From: Nocardia brasiliensis
Lineage (GTDB): Bacteria; Actinomycetota; Actinomycetes; Mycobacteriales; Mycobacteriaceae
Direction: 5' to 3'
DNA: 64,000 nucleotides
Assembly (NCBI RefSeq): GCF_011801125.1
Contig: NZ_CP046171.1
Location: 3,100,001-3,164,000, forward strand
The notes beneath the pieces were generated by a model that was given only the letters and a program-made list of their open reading frames with translations, made no database searches and had not been told where the DNA came from. Every line of letters begins with the position of its first letter. The stretch's first letter is position 1. Shown here piece by piece: positions 41,536-49,594 of the stretch. The translations under genes and the position numbers were made by a program.

Positions 41536-42773
41536 TGCACATCGTCATCGTCAACCGGTGGCCACGGTTCAGCGACGGAATCCGCTGGGACAACGAACTC
41601 ACCCGCTACGAGGAGTTCGTCGATCACGAGGCCAACCAGGTGAGCTACGTCGTGGACGGGCCGGGTGCCGACGGCGTGCTGATCGACCCGGCGAAGATCG
41701 CCTGGCAGGTGCGGGTCGAGGACGTCAACGACGTGGCGGCGCTCGGCGCGGCCGTGCGCGAGATCACCGAACGGGTCGGCCCGGTGGACGAATTGATCGC
41801 GCTGTCGGAGTTCACCCTCGAGATCGCCGCGAAAGTCCGTGCGGAACTGGGCATTCCAGGGCCGACGCTGGACGAGGTCGCGGTCTATCGGGACAAAGTC
41901 CGGATGAAGCAGGTGCTGGAGAAGGCGGGCATACCGGTGCCGCGCTTCGCCTCCTGCGCGAGCGCCGAGCAGGTGCGCGAGTTCGCGGCCGGTTGCGGCT
42001 ACCCGTTGATCCTCAAGCCGTTGGCCGCCGCCGCCAGCATCGGGGTGCGCCGGGTGGACGACGACGCCGAACTCGATGCCGCACTCGGCACCGTGGATCT
42101 GTCCGGCTACGAGGTCGAGGAGTTCGTCGCCGGCGAGATCTACCACATCGACGGCTTCGTCGACGACCATGCCCAGGTCGTATTCCAGGCGGTCTCGCGC
42201 TATATCAACGACTGTCTTTCGTTCGCGCACGGCGAGCCGCTCGGGTCGGTCCTGCTGCGCTCCTCGCCGCGCCGGACGCAGCTCGAACAGTTCTGCCAGC
42301 AGGTGGTATCCGCACTCGATCTGCGCCGCTTGCCTTTTCACCTCGAGGTGTTCATCACCCCGGCGGGCGATCCGGTGTTCCTGGAGATCGGCGGGCGCGT
42401 CGGCGGGGCCGAGGTACCGCACCTGCTCTACCGGGTGTTCGGGGTGAACCTGTACGAGATGTTCCTGCGGGTGCTCTCCGGTGAGCCGGTCCCGCCGGTT
42501 CCCGATCACGCCGATGCCTCCGGTGGCTGGCTGATCATGCCCAAATCCGAGGTCTATGCCGAACGGGTGGTCCGGGCCTCGTCGATGCGCGCCGAGGTGC
42601 CGAGCGTCTGGCGGGAGCTGTTGCCCGCCCCCGGGCAGGTGCTTGCGCCCGGCGGTGCCTACGACGCACTGCATCGTGGCCGGTTCATCCTGCTGCACGA
42701 GGACGAACACGTCGTCGAGGCGGGCATCCGGAAGATCATCGAGAACTTCGACTTCGAGGCGGAATCGCTGTGA
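41535..42773 (+). CDS. ATP-grasp ligase, first
   Basis: A 412-residue ATP-grasp enzyme. An N-terminal Rossmann-like domain (HIVIVNRWPRFSDGIRWDNE) is followed by the small ATP subdomain (YRDKVRMKQVLEKAGIPVPRF, YPLILKPLAAAASIGVRRV) and the large subdomain (VEEFVAGEIYHIDGFV, FHLEVFITPAGDPVFLEIGGRVGGAE) with the Mg-binding Glu residues. This architecture makes acyl-phosphates and joins them to amines, as in carnosine- and dipeptide-forming ligases. It would join the mutase- or amidation-derived amino acid to another unit. ATG 41535 shares one base with the previous stop. Confidence 0.87.
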   Translation: MHIVIVNRWPRFSDGIRWDNELTRYEEFVDHEANQVSYVVDGPGADGVLIDPAKIAWQVRVEDVNDVAALGAAVREITERVGPVDELIALSEFTLEIAAKVRAELGIPGPTLDEVAVYRDKVRMKQVLEKAGIPVPRFASCASAEQVREFAAGCGYPLILKPLAAAASIGVRRVDDDAELDAALGTVDLSGYEVEEFVAGEIYHIDGFVDDHAQVVFQAVSRYINDCLSFAHGEPLGSVLLRSSPRRTQLEQFCQQVVSALDLRRLPFHLEVFITPAGDPVFLEIGGRVGGAEVPHLLYRVFGVNLYEMFLRVLSGEPVPPVPDHADASGGWLIMPKSEVYAERVVRASSMRAEVPSVWRELLPAPGQVLAPGGAYDALHRGRFILLHEDEHVVEAGIRKIIENFDFEAESL

Positions 42774-44254
42774 ACAGTGCACCTGAGATCGACGATCGGA
42801 CCCGATACGAGCAACTGATCGGATTCCTCACCGAGGAGGAGCGCGACGGCGTCGCCGCGGTCGGGGACAAGCTGATCGAGGCAGCGGGCGGGGTGGATCG
42901 GCTCGCCGGCTACAAGGTCATGGTCGCCTACGGCGGCGGCAAGGACAGCACCTACGTCGTCGCGTTCGTGCGTGCCGTGCAGCTGCGGCTGCGGCTCGCC
43001 CACGGCAGCACCTTCCTGATGCGCGTGGCCAACATGCGGCACGCCGGGGTGGTCGGCGCGGTGATGGAGAACATCGACCGGGTGTATTCCGCGCTGGGGC
43101 TGCTCGACGACGAGCGCGCCGAACTGCTCACCGTCGACCACACCGAGATCCGTCGTTTCCGAGTGGATCTGCCGCTGCCGGACAAGCTGGTGGCGATCAA
43201 CCGGCTCGACGTCCTGATGAACGGCCACCGCTCGGCCGGCGACGGCCGCCCCACCTTCTGCAACAGCTGCAACCTGGCCGTCGCCGACTTCTACGGTCGC
43301 GCCGCCTGGTGGCAGGGCGGGGTCGACGCGATCATGACCGGCGACTCGCGCCGGGAACAGGCGCTGTACGCGGCGTGGATTCTGCGGCTGGCCAAGGGCA
43401 TCGGCATCGACGTGCGGCGCAAGGGCATGACATTCCAGGATCTGCTGCAGGCGCTGCGTGGCGTCGGCGACGCGTACTTCCACGAGTTGTTCGGCGCGGA
43501 CGTGGGCGAACCCGCCGAACGCGAGGTCGCGGTGGGTGACCGGTCGGTGCAGCCCACCTTCGTCTCCATCTACGACCTGGTGAGCTACCGGGTGCACGAC
43601 CATTGGGACCTGATCGTCGACTTTCTCGGCTTCCGTTTCGACGACCTGGCGTTCAGCTTCACCGAATCCGATTGCGCCAACCCGACTCTCATGGCACACC
43701 TGCGCGGCCTGCGGGCACAGTACGTGGAGGGCCGCACCTATCAGGCGGGCATCACCGAGTACCTGGAATTCGCCGAGACGATGATGCGCAAGAAGGAGAT
43801 GCCGGACCAGCTCATCGAACTCGCCCTTGCCCGCTACGACTCGCCGCAGCAGATCGCGCGTCGGCGCGAGGTGGCGGCCGCGTTCGCGGAGAAGGCCTTC
43901 GGGCTGGGGGAGGACGCGTTGATCGCGCTGGTCTTCTCGCCGTTCACGAATGCGGGTGCGCGCCTTGCGGAGTACATCGAACGCTGTCATCCCGAGCGGG
44001 TCGGCGACGTGCCCGCCCTGCACGCCGTGCTCAGCGGCGAGTCAGGCGAGGACCGCGCCGTCGCTTGGCTGACCGAGGTGTCCGGGCTGACCCTCACCCA
44101 CCTGCGCACGCTCTATCGCAGTGCGCTGGTCGATTTCGCGGCCGGGGACACCGTGATGGCCAAGGTGCGCGCCGGTGATCCGCACAAATCCCAAGTGCAC
44201 ACGGTGGACCCGAAGTCTGGATTGCCGACATTAGAGCTGATCTCGGGCCGGTGA
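42770..44254 (+). CDS. PP-loop (N-type ATP pyrophosphatase) enzyme with a CxxC pair
   Basis: A 494-residue protein. The pyrophosphate loop GGGKDST lies at residues 55-61 (YKVMVAYGGGKDSTYVVAFVR), and a CNSC motif (Cys164-x2-Cys167) in PTFCNSCNLAVADFYG may bind zinc, as in amidotransferases of the WbpG/N-acetyl-sugar type. PP-loop enzymes adenylate a carbonyl so that nitrogen or sulphur can replace oxygen. No glutaminase subunit is encoded beside it, so free ammonia or a protein donor would be needed. The C-terminal 250 residues are helical and I do not recognise them. GTG 42770 overlaps the ATP-grasp stop. The precise reaction is unknown. Confidence 0.78.
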   Translation: MNSAPEIDDRTRYEQLIGFLTEEERDGVAAVGDKLIEAAGGVDRLAGYKVMVAYGGGKDSTYVVAFVRAVQLRLRLAHGSTFLMRVANMRHAGVVGAVMENIDRVYSALGLLDDERAELLTVDHTEIRRFRVDLPLPDKLVAINRLDVLMNGHRSAGDGRPTFCNSCNLAVADFYGRAAWWQGGVDAIMTGDSRREQALYAAWILRLAKGIGIDVRRKGMTFQDLLQALRGVGDAYFHELFGADVGEPAEREVAVGDRSVQPTFVSIYDLVSYRVHDHWDLIVDFLGFRFDDLAFSFTESDCANPTLMAHLRGLRAQYVEGRTYQAGITEYLEFAETMMRKKEMPDQLIELALARYDSPQQIARRREVAAAFAEKAFGLGEDALIALVFSPFTNAGARLAEYIERCHPERVGDVPALHAVLSGESGEDRAVAWLTEVSGLTLTHLRTLYRSALVDFAAGDTVMAKVRAGDPHKSQVHTVDPKSGLPTLELISGR

Positions 44255-44255
44255 C

Positions 44256-45503
44256 GTGGCTGGATACTTCGATCGCTTCATCGCAGAGCGGGCCGCGGCG
44301 GGACAGCTGGTGGTCCAGCCTCGGATGGGGTTCGGCAGCCTCTCGGCCATGCGGTCGGGTCTGGCCAGGGTGGCCTACCTGGACTTCCCGGTGATCGGCA
44401 CGCTCACCCTGGACAGCTACACCCGCGTCGGCGACTACCGGACGCCGCTGGAGCGCCTTGCCGCGGGGGAGGAGTTGAACGGGTATCCGCTTGTCTCGCA
44501 CCCGGTCACGGAGACCAGGAAGCTGCTCGCCGGGCTGTACGGGCCGAATTTTCCGGTCCAGGTGCGCCACGGCACCGCGCTGCCGCTGCGGGTTTTCGAG
44601 CGGCTGGTCGAGGTGGGGCTGGACGCGACCGAGGGCGGGCCGGTCTCGTACTGCCTGCCCTACAGCAGATTGCCGCTGCGCGATGCCGTCGACGCCTGGG
44701 CGGAGAGCACCCGGTTCCTCGCCGGCGCAACCGAGTTCGGGCACATCGAGAGTTTCGGCGGGTGTCTGCTCGGGCAGCTGTGCCCGCCATCGCTGCTGGT
44801 GGCGATGGGCGTGCTGGAGGGATGCTTCTTCCGCCAGCACGGGTTGCGGTACATGTCGTTCAGCTACGCGCAGGGAACATTGGCCGAGCAGGATCGCGGC
44901 GCGTTGCGCGCGCTGCGGACCCTGGCCGCCGAGTATCTCGGCGATGTGACCTGGCACGTGGTGTTCTACACCTACATGGGCCTGTTCCCGCGCACCCCAG
45001 ACGGCGCGGCCCGGCTGATCCGAGACAGCGCCCGCCTTGCCATCGCCACCGGGTGCGAACGGATGATCGTGAAGACGGTGTCGGAGGCCTGGCAGATCCC
45101 CTCGGTGCCCGAGAACATCGCCGCCTTGCGCATGGCCGCCGAAGAGGCCGCGGGCCCGCTCGATCCGGCCACCGCGGCCGCCGACGAGTACTACGCCGAG
45201 GTGCTCGCCGAGGCCCGCCTGCTCATCGACGCGGTGCTCGACCTGCACAGCGACGTGGGCGAGGCGCTGCTCATGGCGTTCGCCACCGGCCTGCTCGACG
45301 TTCCGTTCTGCCTGCACGACGACAACCGCGGCGCGACGACCACGGTGCTCGACGAGCAGGGCGCGTTGCGCTGGGGCAAACTCGGCCGACTTCCGTTGCC
45401 TGCCAGTGCCGGTCGCGACGACCTGGCCCGGCTCGGTTCCGACGCGCTCTACGGGATGCTCGACCACGTCGCGAACAGCTATGACAGCCGCCTGATTCCG
45501 TGA
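44256..45503 (+). CDS. glutamate mutase (methylaspartate mutase) E subunit
   Basis: A 415-residue TIM-barrel subunit of the B12-dependent mutase. Similarity runs through the whole length: VQPRMGFGSLSAMRSGL, GTLTLDSYTRVGDY, LNGYPLVSHPV, VQVRHGTALPLRVFERLVEVGLDATEGGPVSYCLPYSRLPL, GGCLLGQLCPPSLL, MSFSYAQGTLAEQD, and DVTWHVVFYTYMGLFPRT. The Arg in VRHGT and the Tyr/Glu in the SYCLPYSR region match substrate-binding positions of clostridial GlmE, which is about 480 aa. This copy is somewhat shorter at the C-terminus. It is split from subunit S by two genes. GTG 44256 follows the previous stop by one base, and its own stop overlaps the next GTG. Confidence 0.85.
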   Translation: MAGYFDRFIAERAAAGQLVVQPRMGFGSLSAMRSGLARVAYLDFPVIGTLTLDSYTRVGDYRTPLERLAAGEELNGYPLVSHPVTETRKLLAGLYGPNFPVQVRHGTALPLRVFERLVEVGLDATEGGPVSYCLPYSRLPLRDAVDAWAESTRFLAGATEFGHIESFGGCLLGQLCPPSLLVAMGVLEGCFFRQHGLRYMSFSYAQGTLAEQDRGALRALRTLAAEYLGDVTWHVVFYTYMGLFPRTPDGAARLIRDSARLAIATGCERMIVKTVSEAWQIPSVPENIAALRMAAEEAAGPLDPATAAADEYYAEVLAEARLLIDAVLDLHSDVGEALLMAFATGLLDVPFCLHDDNRGATTTVLDEQGALRWGKLGRLPLPASAGRDDLARLGSDALYGMLDHVANSYDSRLIP

Positions 45504-46765
45504 ACACCCAGATGGGAAGCTCGATGTCCGAAGACAATCCGTCCACCGTGGTCCTGGTGGACGCGTTCTCCACGGGCGCGCTGCTCGCCCTGCAAGCGTG
45601 GCATCGGTACCGGCTGGTCCACGTCCGATCCCGGGCCCGGCTGCCCGCGACCTTCTCGGCGAGCTTGCCCGCCGAGTTGTTCGCCGAGGATCTCGCCTAC
45701 ACCGATCACGCCGACGACGTGATGCGCAGGCTCGCCGAGCTCGCGCCGATCGCGGTGATCGCGGCCAGCGAGTTCGGCGTGGAGGTGGCCGACGAGATCG
45801 CCGCCAAACTGGGCCTGCGCGGCAACGACCCGGCGCGCTCGTACGTGCGGCGGGACAAGTTCCACATGCTGGAGGCGGTGGCCGAGGCGGGCCTGCGTAC
45901 CGCGCGGCAGCGGCGGGCAGGCGAGGTGCGCGACCTGCTGGCATGGCGGCGCGCGAACGGGCTCGACCGCATGGTGATCAAGCCGCTCGACAGCGCGGGC
46001 TCCGACGACGTGTTCATCAGCGACTCCGCCGAACAGGTCCGCACCGCGGTCCGCACGATCATCGGCAAGACGAACCTGATGTTGCGGACCAATGTGGCGG
46101 TGCTGGCGCAGGAGTACCTGGTCGGCGAGGAATACATCGTCAACTCCGTCAGCCGCGACGGCAGGCACTGGTTCACCGATGCCTGGATCAGCCACAAGAT
46201 GACCGTGCGGGACAACCGCAGGATCTACGACTACGAGGACCTGCTGGCCCGATCCGACCCGCGGTTCGACGAGATCCTCGGCTACGTCGCAGGCGTGCTG
46301 GACGCGCTCGGCATCGTGAACGGGCCCGCACACACCGAATTGATCTATACCGCGGCGGGTCCGGTGCTGCTCGAGACCGGGGCGCGGCTGTCCGGCCTGG
46401 CCAATCCGCGCGCCCTCGACCGGTGCACCGGGGTGAATCAGGTGGACCTGACGATGGACTGCTACCTCGGCGAAGGCAGCGCGCTGGCCGCCCAGCCTGC
46501 CGTCTACACCCGGCGCGAACATGCGCGCTGCGTGAATCTCATCGCGCACCGCGAGATTGCGCTGCCCGCACCCGTGCTCCGGGACGAGCTCGAGCGGTTG
46601 CCCGCTGTGGAGAGCGTGCGCTTCCGGATCGGCGATCAGACCTTGACCAGACCGACCGTAGATCTCAACTCGTCGCCGGGTGTGGTGTTCCTCGTGCACC
46701 CCGACGCCGCCGAGATCGAGCGGTCCTACCAGGCGCTACGCCGGCTGGAGCGCGAGCTGCTCTAG
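45500..46765 (+). CDS. ATP-grasp ligase, second
   Basis: A 421-residue ATP-grasp enzyme of the carbamoyl-phosphate-synthase-L/biotin-carboxylase-like type. YVRRDKFHMLEAVAEAGLRTARQ opens the ATP subdomain; RMVIKPLDSAGSDDVFI holds the ATP-Lys; EYLVGEEYIVNSVSRDG and HTELIYTAAGPVLLETGARLSG hold the metal-binding acids. This resembles amino-acid ligases such as BL00235/TabS-type and phosphonate or lantibiotic-like tailoring ligases. With the first ATP-grasp enzyme it could build two amide bonds, giving a tri-substituted, peptide-like product without NRPS. GTG 45500 overlaps the previous stop; ATG 45524 is an alternative. The stop is 35 bases before the antiporter gene. Confidence 0.85.
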   Translation: MNTQMGSSMSEDNPSTVVLVDAFSTGALLALQAWHRYRLVHVRSRARLPATFSASLPAELFAEDLAYTDHADDVMRRLAELAPIAVIAASEFGVEVADEIAAKLGLRGNDPARSYVRRDKFHMLEAVAEAGLRTARQRRAGEVRDLLAWRRANGLDRMVIKPLDSAGSDDVFISDSAEQVRTAVRTIIGKTNLMLRTNVAVLAQEYLVGEEYIVNSVSRDGRHWFTDAWISHKMTVRDNRRIYDYEDLLARSDPRFDEILGYVAGVLDALGIVNGPAHTELIYTAAGPVLLETGARLSGLANPRALDRCTGVNQVDLTMDCYLGEGSALAAQPAVYTRREHARCVNLIAHREIALPAPVLRDELERLPAVESVRFRIGDQTLTRPTVDLNSSPGVVFLVHPDAAEIERSYQALRRLERELL

Positions 46766-46800
46766 CCGCTTCGCCACCGACCGGGAGGCAACGGGTTTCG

Positions 46801-48144
46801 ATGACGAATCCACAATTGGGCCAGGTCCTGCTGGCCGTCCTGGTGCTGTTGCTGGCGGCCAATCTGCTCGGACAGCTGTTCGGAAAATTACGCCAGCCCA
46901 AGGTCGTCGGCGAGATCTTGGCCGGAATCCTGCTCGGCCCAACGGTACTCGGACAGCTCGCGCCCGGATTCGCGACAGAGCTGTTCGGCACCGACGACGC
47001 GGCGAGCCGGACGGTGCTGCTCGGCTTTCTGTACCATCTCGGCCTGCTCCTGTTGATGTTCGTATCCGGCTGTGCCGCACGGCATCTGCTCGGCGCGCAG
47101 AACCGGAAGGCCACCGCGTGGATTCTGGGGATCGGTACTCCGTTGCCGTTCTTTCTCGCGCTCGGCGCCGCGCCGCTGCTGCCGCTGGACAAGTTCACCG
47201 GCACGGCGGGCAGCACGCACGCCGTGGTGCTCGTCTTCGCCGCCGCCAGCGCGGTCACCTCGATCCCGGTGATCACCAAGATCTTCTACGACCTCGGCAT
47301 CCTGCACACCCGCTTCGCCAGTCTGCAGCTCGGCTCCGCCGTGCTCGAGGACATCGCCCTGTGGGGCGTGCTCTCCGTGGCGACCGCCATCGCGTCGGCG
47401 ACCCTCGGTACCGCCGGAGGCGACCTGAGCGCCACCATCGGCGAGCACATGGCGGTGAACGCCTGCTTCGTGCTCCTCGCGCTCACCGTGCTGCCCGCGT
47501 TGTTACGCAAGCTCTCGCGCGCCGAATGGAATGTGGTGGCGCGCAATTCGCCCATCGCCTGGATGCTCATGGTGTTCCTGGCCTACGTGTCGCTGGCGGC
47601 CGCGCTCGACGTGACCCTGGCCTTCGCCGCCCTGCTGGCCGGGTTCGGTGTCATGGGCGGAATGAAAGGCACCGAGCAGCAACGCTTTCAGGCGCCGATG
47701 CAGTCGCTCTCCGAGGTGGCGGGGCACTTCTTCGTTCCGCTGTATTTCGCGATCGTCGGCTATCGGCTCGACCTGACCAAGACTTTCGATCCGTTGATGC
47801 TCACGGGATTTCTGCTCGGCACGTCGCTGGTGGTGTTCCTGTCCGTCGGCCTCGGCGCGAAGCTGGCAGGCATGAACCGCCTCGACATCGTCAATCTCGC
47901 GGTCACCCAGAACGCGCGGGGCGGACCAGGCATCGTGATGGCGTCGGTCGCCTTCGACGCGGGCATCATCAACGCCACCTTCTACACGACGCTGGTGCTC
48001 ACCGCCGTGCTCACCTCGCAGGCGTGCGGCTTTTGGCTGGACTATGTGCTGCGCAAGGGATGGCCGCTGCTCTCGGGCGACGACCTGCGCCGCCGCGGCA
48101 TCGAACCCGAGCGCGAGGAACTGCCGCAGCGCACAGCGTCCTGA
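46801..48144 (+). CDS. CPA2-family cation:proton antiporter (KefB/NapA-like)
   Basis: A 447-residue membrane protein with about 12-13 helices. The start LLAANLLGQLFGKLRQPKVVGEILAGILLGPTVLG and the C-terminal NARGGPGIVMASVAFDAGIIN are hallmark CPA2 segments, and the unwound-helix region reads AVLEDIALWGVLS, with the ion-binding aspartate. It lacks the cytoplasmic RCK domain of full Kef systems. Members of this family occur at the ends of antibiotic clusters, where they may export the product or maintain pH. It is the last gene of the rightward arm. ATG 46801, with GGGAGG upstream. Association with the cluster is from orientation and spacing. Confidence 0.85.
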   Translation: MTNPQLGQVLLAVLVLLLAANLLGQLFGKLRQPKVVGEILAGILLGPTVLGQLAPGFATELFGTDDAASRTVLLGFLYHLGLLLLMFVSGCAARHLLGAQNRKATAWILGIGTPLPFFLALGAAPLLPLDKFTGTAGSTHAVVLVFAAASAVTSIPVITKIFYDLGILHTRFASLQLGSAVLEDIALWGVLSVATAIASATLGTAGGDLSATIGEHMAVNACFVLLALTVLPALLRKLSRAEWNVVARNSPIAWMLMVFLAYVSLAAALDVTLAFAALLAGFGVMGGMKGTEQQRFQAPMQSLSEVAGHFFVPLYFAIVGYRLDLTKTFDPLMLTGFLLGTSLVVFLSVGLGAKLAGMNRLDIVNLAVTQNARGGPGIVMASVAFDAGIINATFYTTLVLTAVLTSQACGFWLDYVLRKGWPLLSGDDLRRRGIEPEREELPQRTAS

Positions 48145-48145
48145 G

Positions 48146-48379
48146 TCAGCTGACCGCCATCACCAGGATCCCGATCGCGACTGCCACGAAGACGGTGATG
48201 ATCAGTCCGGCCACGATGATCGCAGCGATCCCGGTGATCGGGAACCGGTGCCGCGTGGACGGCTCGGGGGCCGACAGCCCGGAGGTCTGTGGCGTGTCCG
48301 GCGGTGTGGTGCCCGGTGCGACGCCGCCGCCCGGTTCCAGGCCCGGGGTCTTGGCGGGATCTGGATCCATCGAAACCAT
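48146..48379 (-). CDS. small single-span membrane protein (DUF6480-like)
   Basis: A 77-residue protein: a Pro/Gly-rich cytoplasmic N-terminus (MDPDPAKTPGLEPGGGVAPG-TTPPDTPQTSGLSAPEP) and one C-terminal hydrophobic helix. The pattern is very like the DUF6480 proteins common in streptomycetes and nocardiae; its role is unknown. ATG 48379 follows AAGGGGA at good distance. It is convergent with the antiporter gene and starts a short leftward unit with the gene at 48395-48700, 15 bases away. Confidence 0.75.
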   Translation of the reverse strand: MVSMDPDPAKTPGLEPGGGVAPGTTPPDTPQTSGLSAPEPSTRHRFPITGIAAIIVAGLIITVFVAVAIGILVMAVS

Positions 48380-48394
48380 GCTTGTCCCCTTCCT

Positions 48395-48700
48395 TCAGTC
48401 CGGCGGTTCTTGCGCGTCCTCCGGGATCGCGCCGGGGATATTGGCGGGTAGGTCGTCGGTGCCGTCGTAGCTGCCGGGGCCGAGGTCTGCGGCGGCGCGG
48501 CGCGGCGCGTCGGCGGGTTGGGGTGCGGTACCGGTACCGGCGAGACCGGCGGAGGGTGGGTCGCCGGGATCGGTGTTGTCGAGTGCGTCGATCGCGTCGC
48601 TCAGTTCCGCGCGCAGCCGATCGGTGGCGGCACCGTCACCCGCGTTCTCCGCGGTCGTGATGTCCTGGCGGAGCTGGGCGATGACGTCGTGGTTGACCAT
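48395..48700 (-). CDS. small acidic protein of unknown function
   Basis: A 101-residue, strongly acidic protein. The N-terminal third (MVNHDVIAQLRQDITTAENAG, AATDRLRAELSDAIDALDN) should form a coiled-coil-like helical hairpin. The rest is Pro/Gly/Ala/Asp-rich and probably disordered. ATG 48700 follows AGGA closely. No domain recognised. It precedes the DUF6480-like gene on the same strand and may be co-transcribed. Confidence 0.65.
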   Translation of the reverse strand: MVNHDVIAQLRQDITTAENAGDGAATDRLRAELSDAIDALDNTDPGDPPSAGLAGTGTAPQPADAPRRAAADLGPGSYDGTDDLPANIPGAIPEDAQEPPD

Positions 48701-48944
48701 GATCCTCCTCGCTTGTCGGGTGGGGCACAGTCACGCGCTACCCGTCCCGGGTCCGGGCAATCAGCCGATCCGGGAAAGTGCCGTGTGATTGCGCTCATCC
48801 GCACGCCAAGCGCCCCCGACCTGTTTGACCGCCCGTCATCGGGTAGTGCCGGAATAGGCGGCGGTGACGACCGGCCACCCGGCACCGTGCCGTCGTCCGG
48901 CAGCGGCACCGGGCCGCTGCGAGTCATCGACGAAAGGACACACA

Positions 48945-49202
48945 ATGCCTACCGCGCAGGAAACCGGCCGATACACCGGGACCAAGGACAAGGACTACGA
49001 CCTCATCTGGTTCACCGAGGCCTGCCTGAGCAACGCGCTGCGCATGGAGGAATACAGCCGCGACGCCGAGAAGAACGGCGACAGCGAACTGGCCGAGTTC
49101 TTCCGGCGGGCGCAGGCCGACAGCCGCAAGGGCGCCGAGCAGGGCAAGACACTGTTGGCGCGGCGGTTGATCGGCGACGCGGCCAACACCACGCCGGAGT
49201 AG
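48945..49202 (+). CDS. small helical protein of unknown function
   Basis: An 85-residue soluble protein with ATG 48945 and GAAAGGA before it. The sequence DLIWFTEACLSNALRMEEYSRDAEKNGDSELAEFFRRAQADSRKGAEQGKTLL is strongly helical, with Glu, His-free spacing and many charged pairs, like a half ferritin-like bundle, but metal ligands cannot be assigned. Small actinobacterial proteins of this type are common and uncharacterised. It is 14 bases ahead of a membrane-protein gene, with which it is probably co-transcribed. Confidence 0.65.
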   Translation: MPTAQETGRYTGTKDKDYDLIWFTEACLSNALRMEEYSRDAEKNGDSELAEFFRRAQADSRKGAEQGKTLLARRLIGDAANTTPE

Positions 49203-49216
49203 CCAGTGGAGAGGGG

Positions 49217-49585
49217 ATGATCGCAGTGCGCACCGAAGACGTCGAGAAGCGCTGGACCGATGACGGCACGTTCCGCCAGGCGGCGACCTACGTGCTCGCG
49301 GTGCTCGGCCTGGCCGCGGCGGTGTTTGTGGCCACCGCGGTGTGGGCGGCGCATCGCGGTGCCTGCGCGGCGGCCGAGAGCACGCTGTGCGACACCACCG
49401 CCAAAACCGCCGTTCTGCTCGGTCCCGCCGCGATCGTGCTGCTCGGTGGTGTCGGCGCCTTCGTGCGGACGTATCAGCAGTGGCGGCGCGGCCGGAACTG
49501 GCCGATCTGGCAGGGCGCGGGCTGGTTCCTGTTCGTGCTGATGACGGTCTTTCTCGGCATCGGCGGCGGCGCGCTGGCGAGTTGA
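49217..49585 (+). CDS. three-span membrane protein of unknown function
   Basis: A 122-residue membrane protein: helix 1 at about 22-45 (ATYVLAVLGLAAAVFVATAVWAA), a short Cys-containing outer loop (GACAAAESTLCDTT), helix 2 (AVLLGPAAIVLLGGVGAF), a cytoplasmic basic loop with YQQWRRGRNWPIWQGAG, and helix 3 (WFLFVLMTVFLGIGGGAL). The two loop cysteines could pair. ATG 49217 follows GGAGAGGGG. No family recognised. Same strand as the small helical protein before it. Confidence 0.68.
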   Translation: MIAVRTEDVEKRWTDDGTFRQAATYVLAVLGLAAAVFVATAVWAAHRGACAAAESTLCDTTAKTAVLLGPAAIVLLGGVGAFVRTYQQWRRGRNWPIWQGAGWFLFVLMTVFLGIGGGALAS

Positions 49586-49594
49586 GCGGCCCGC

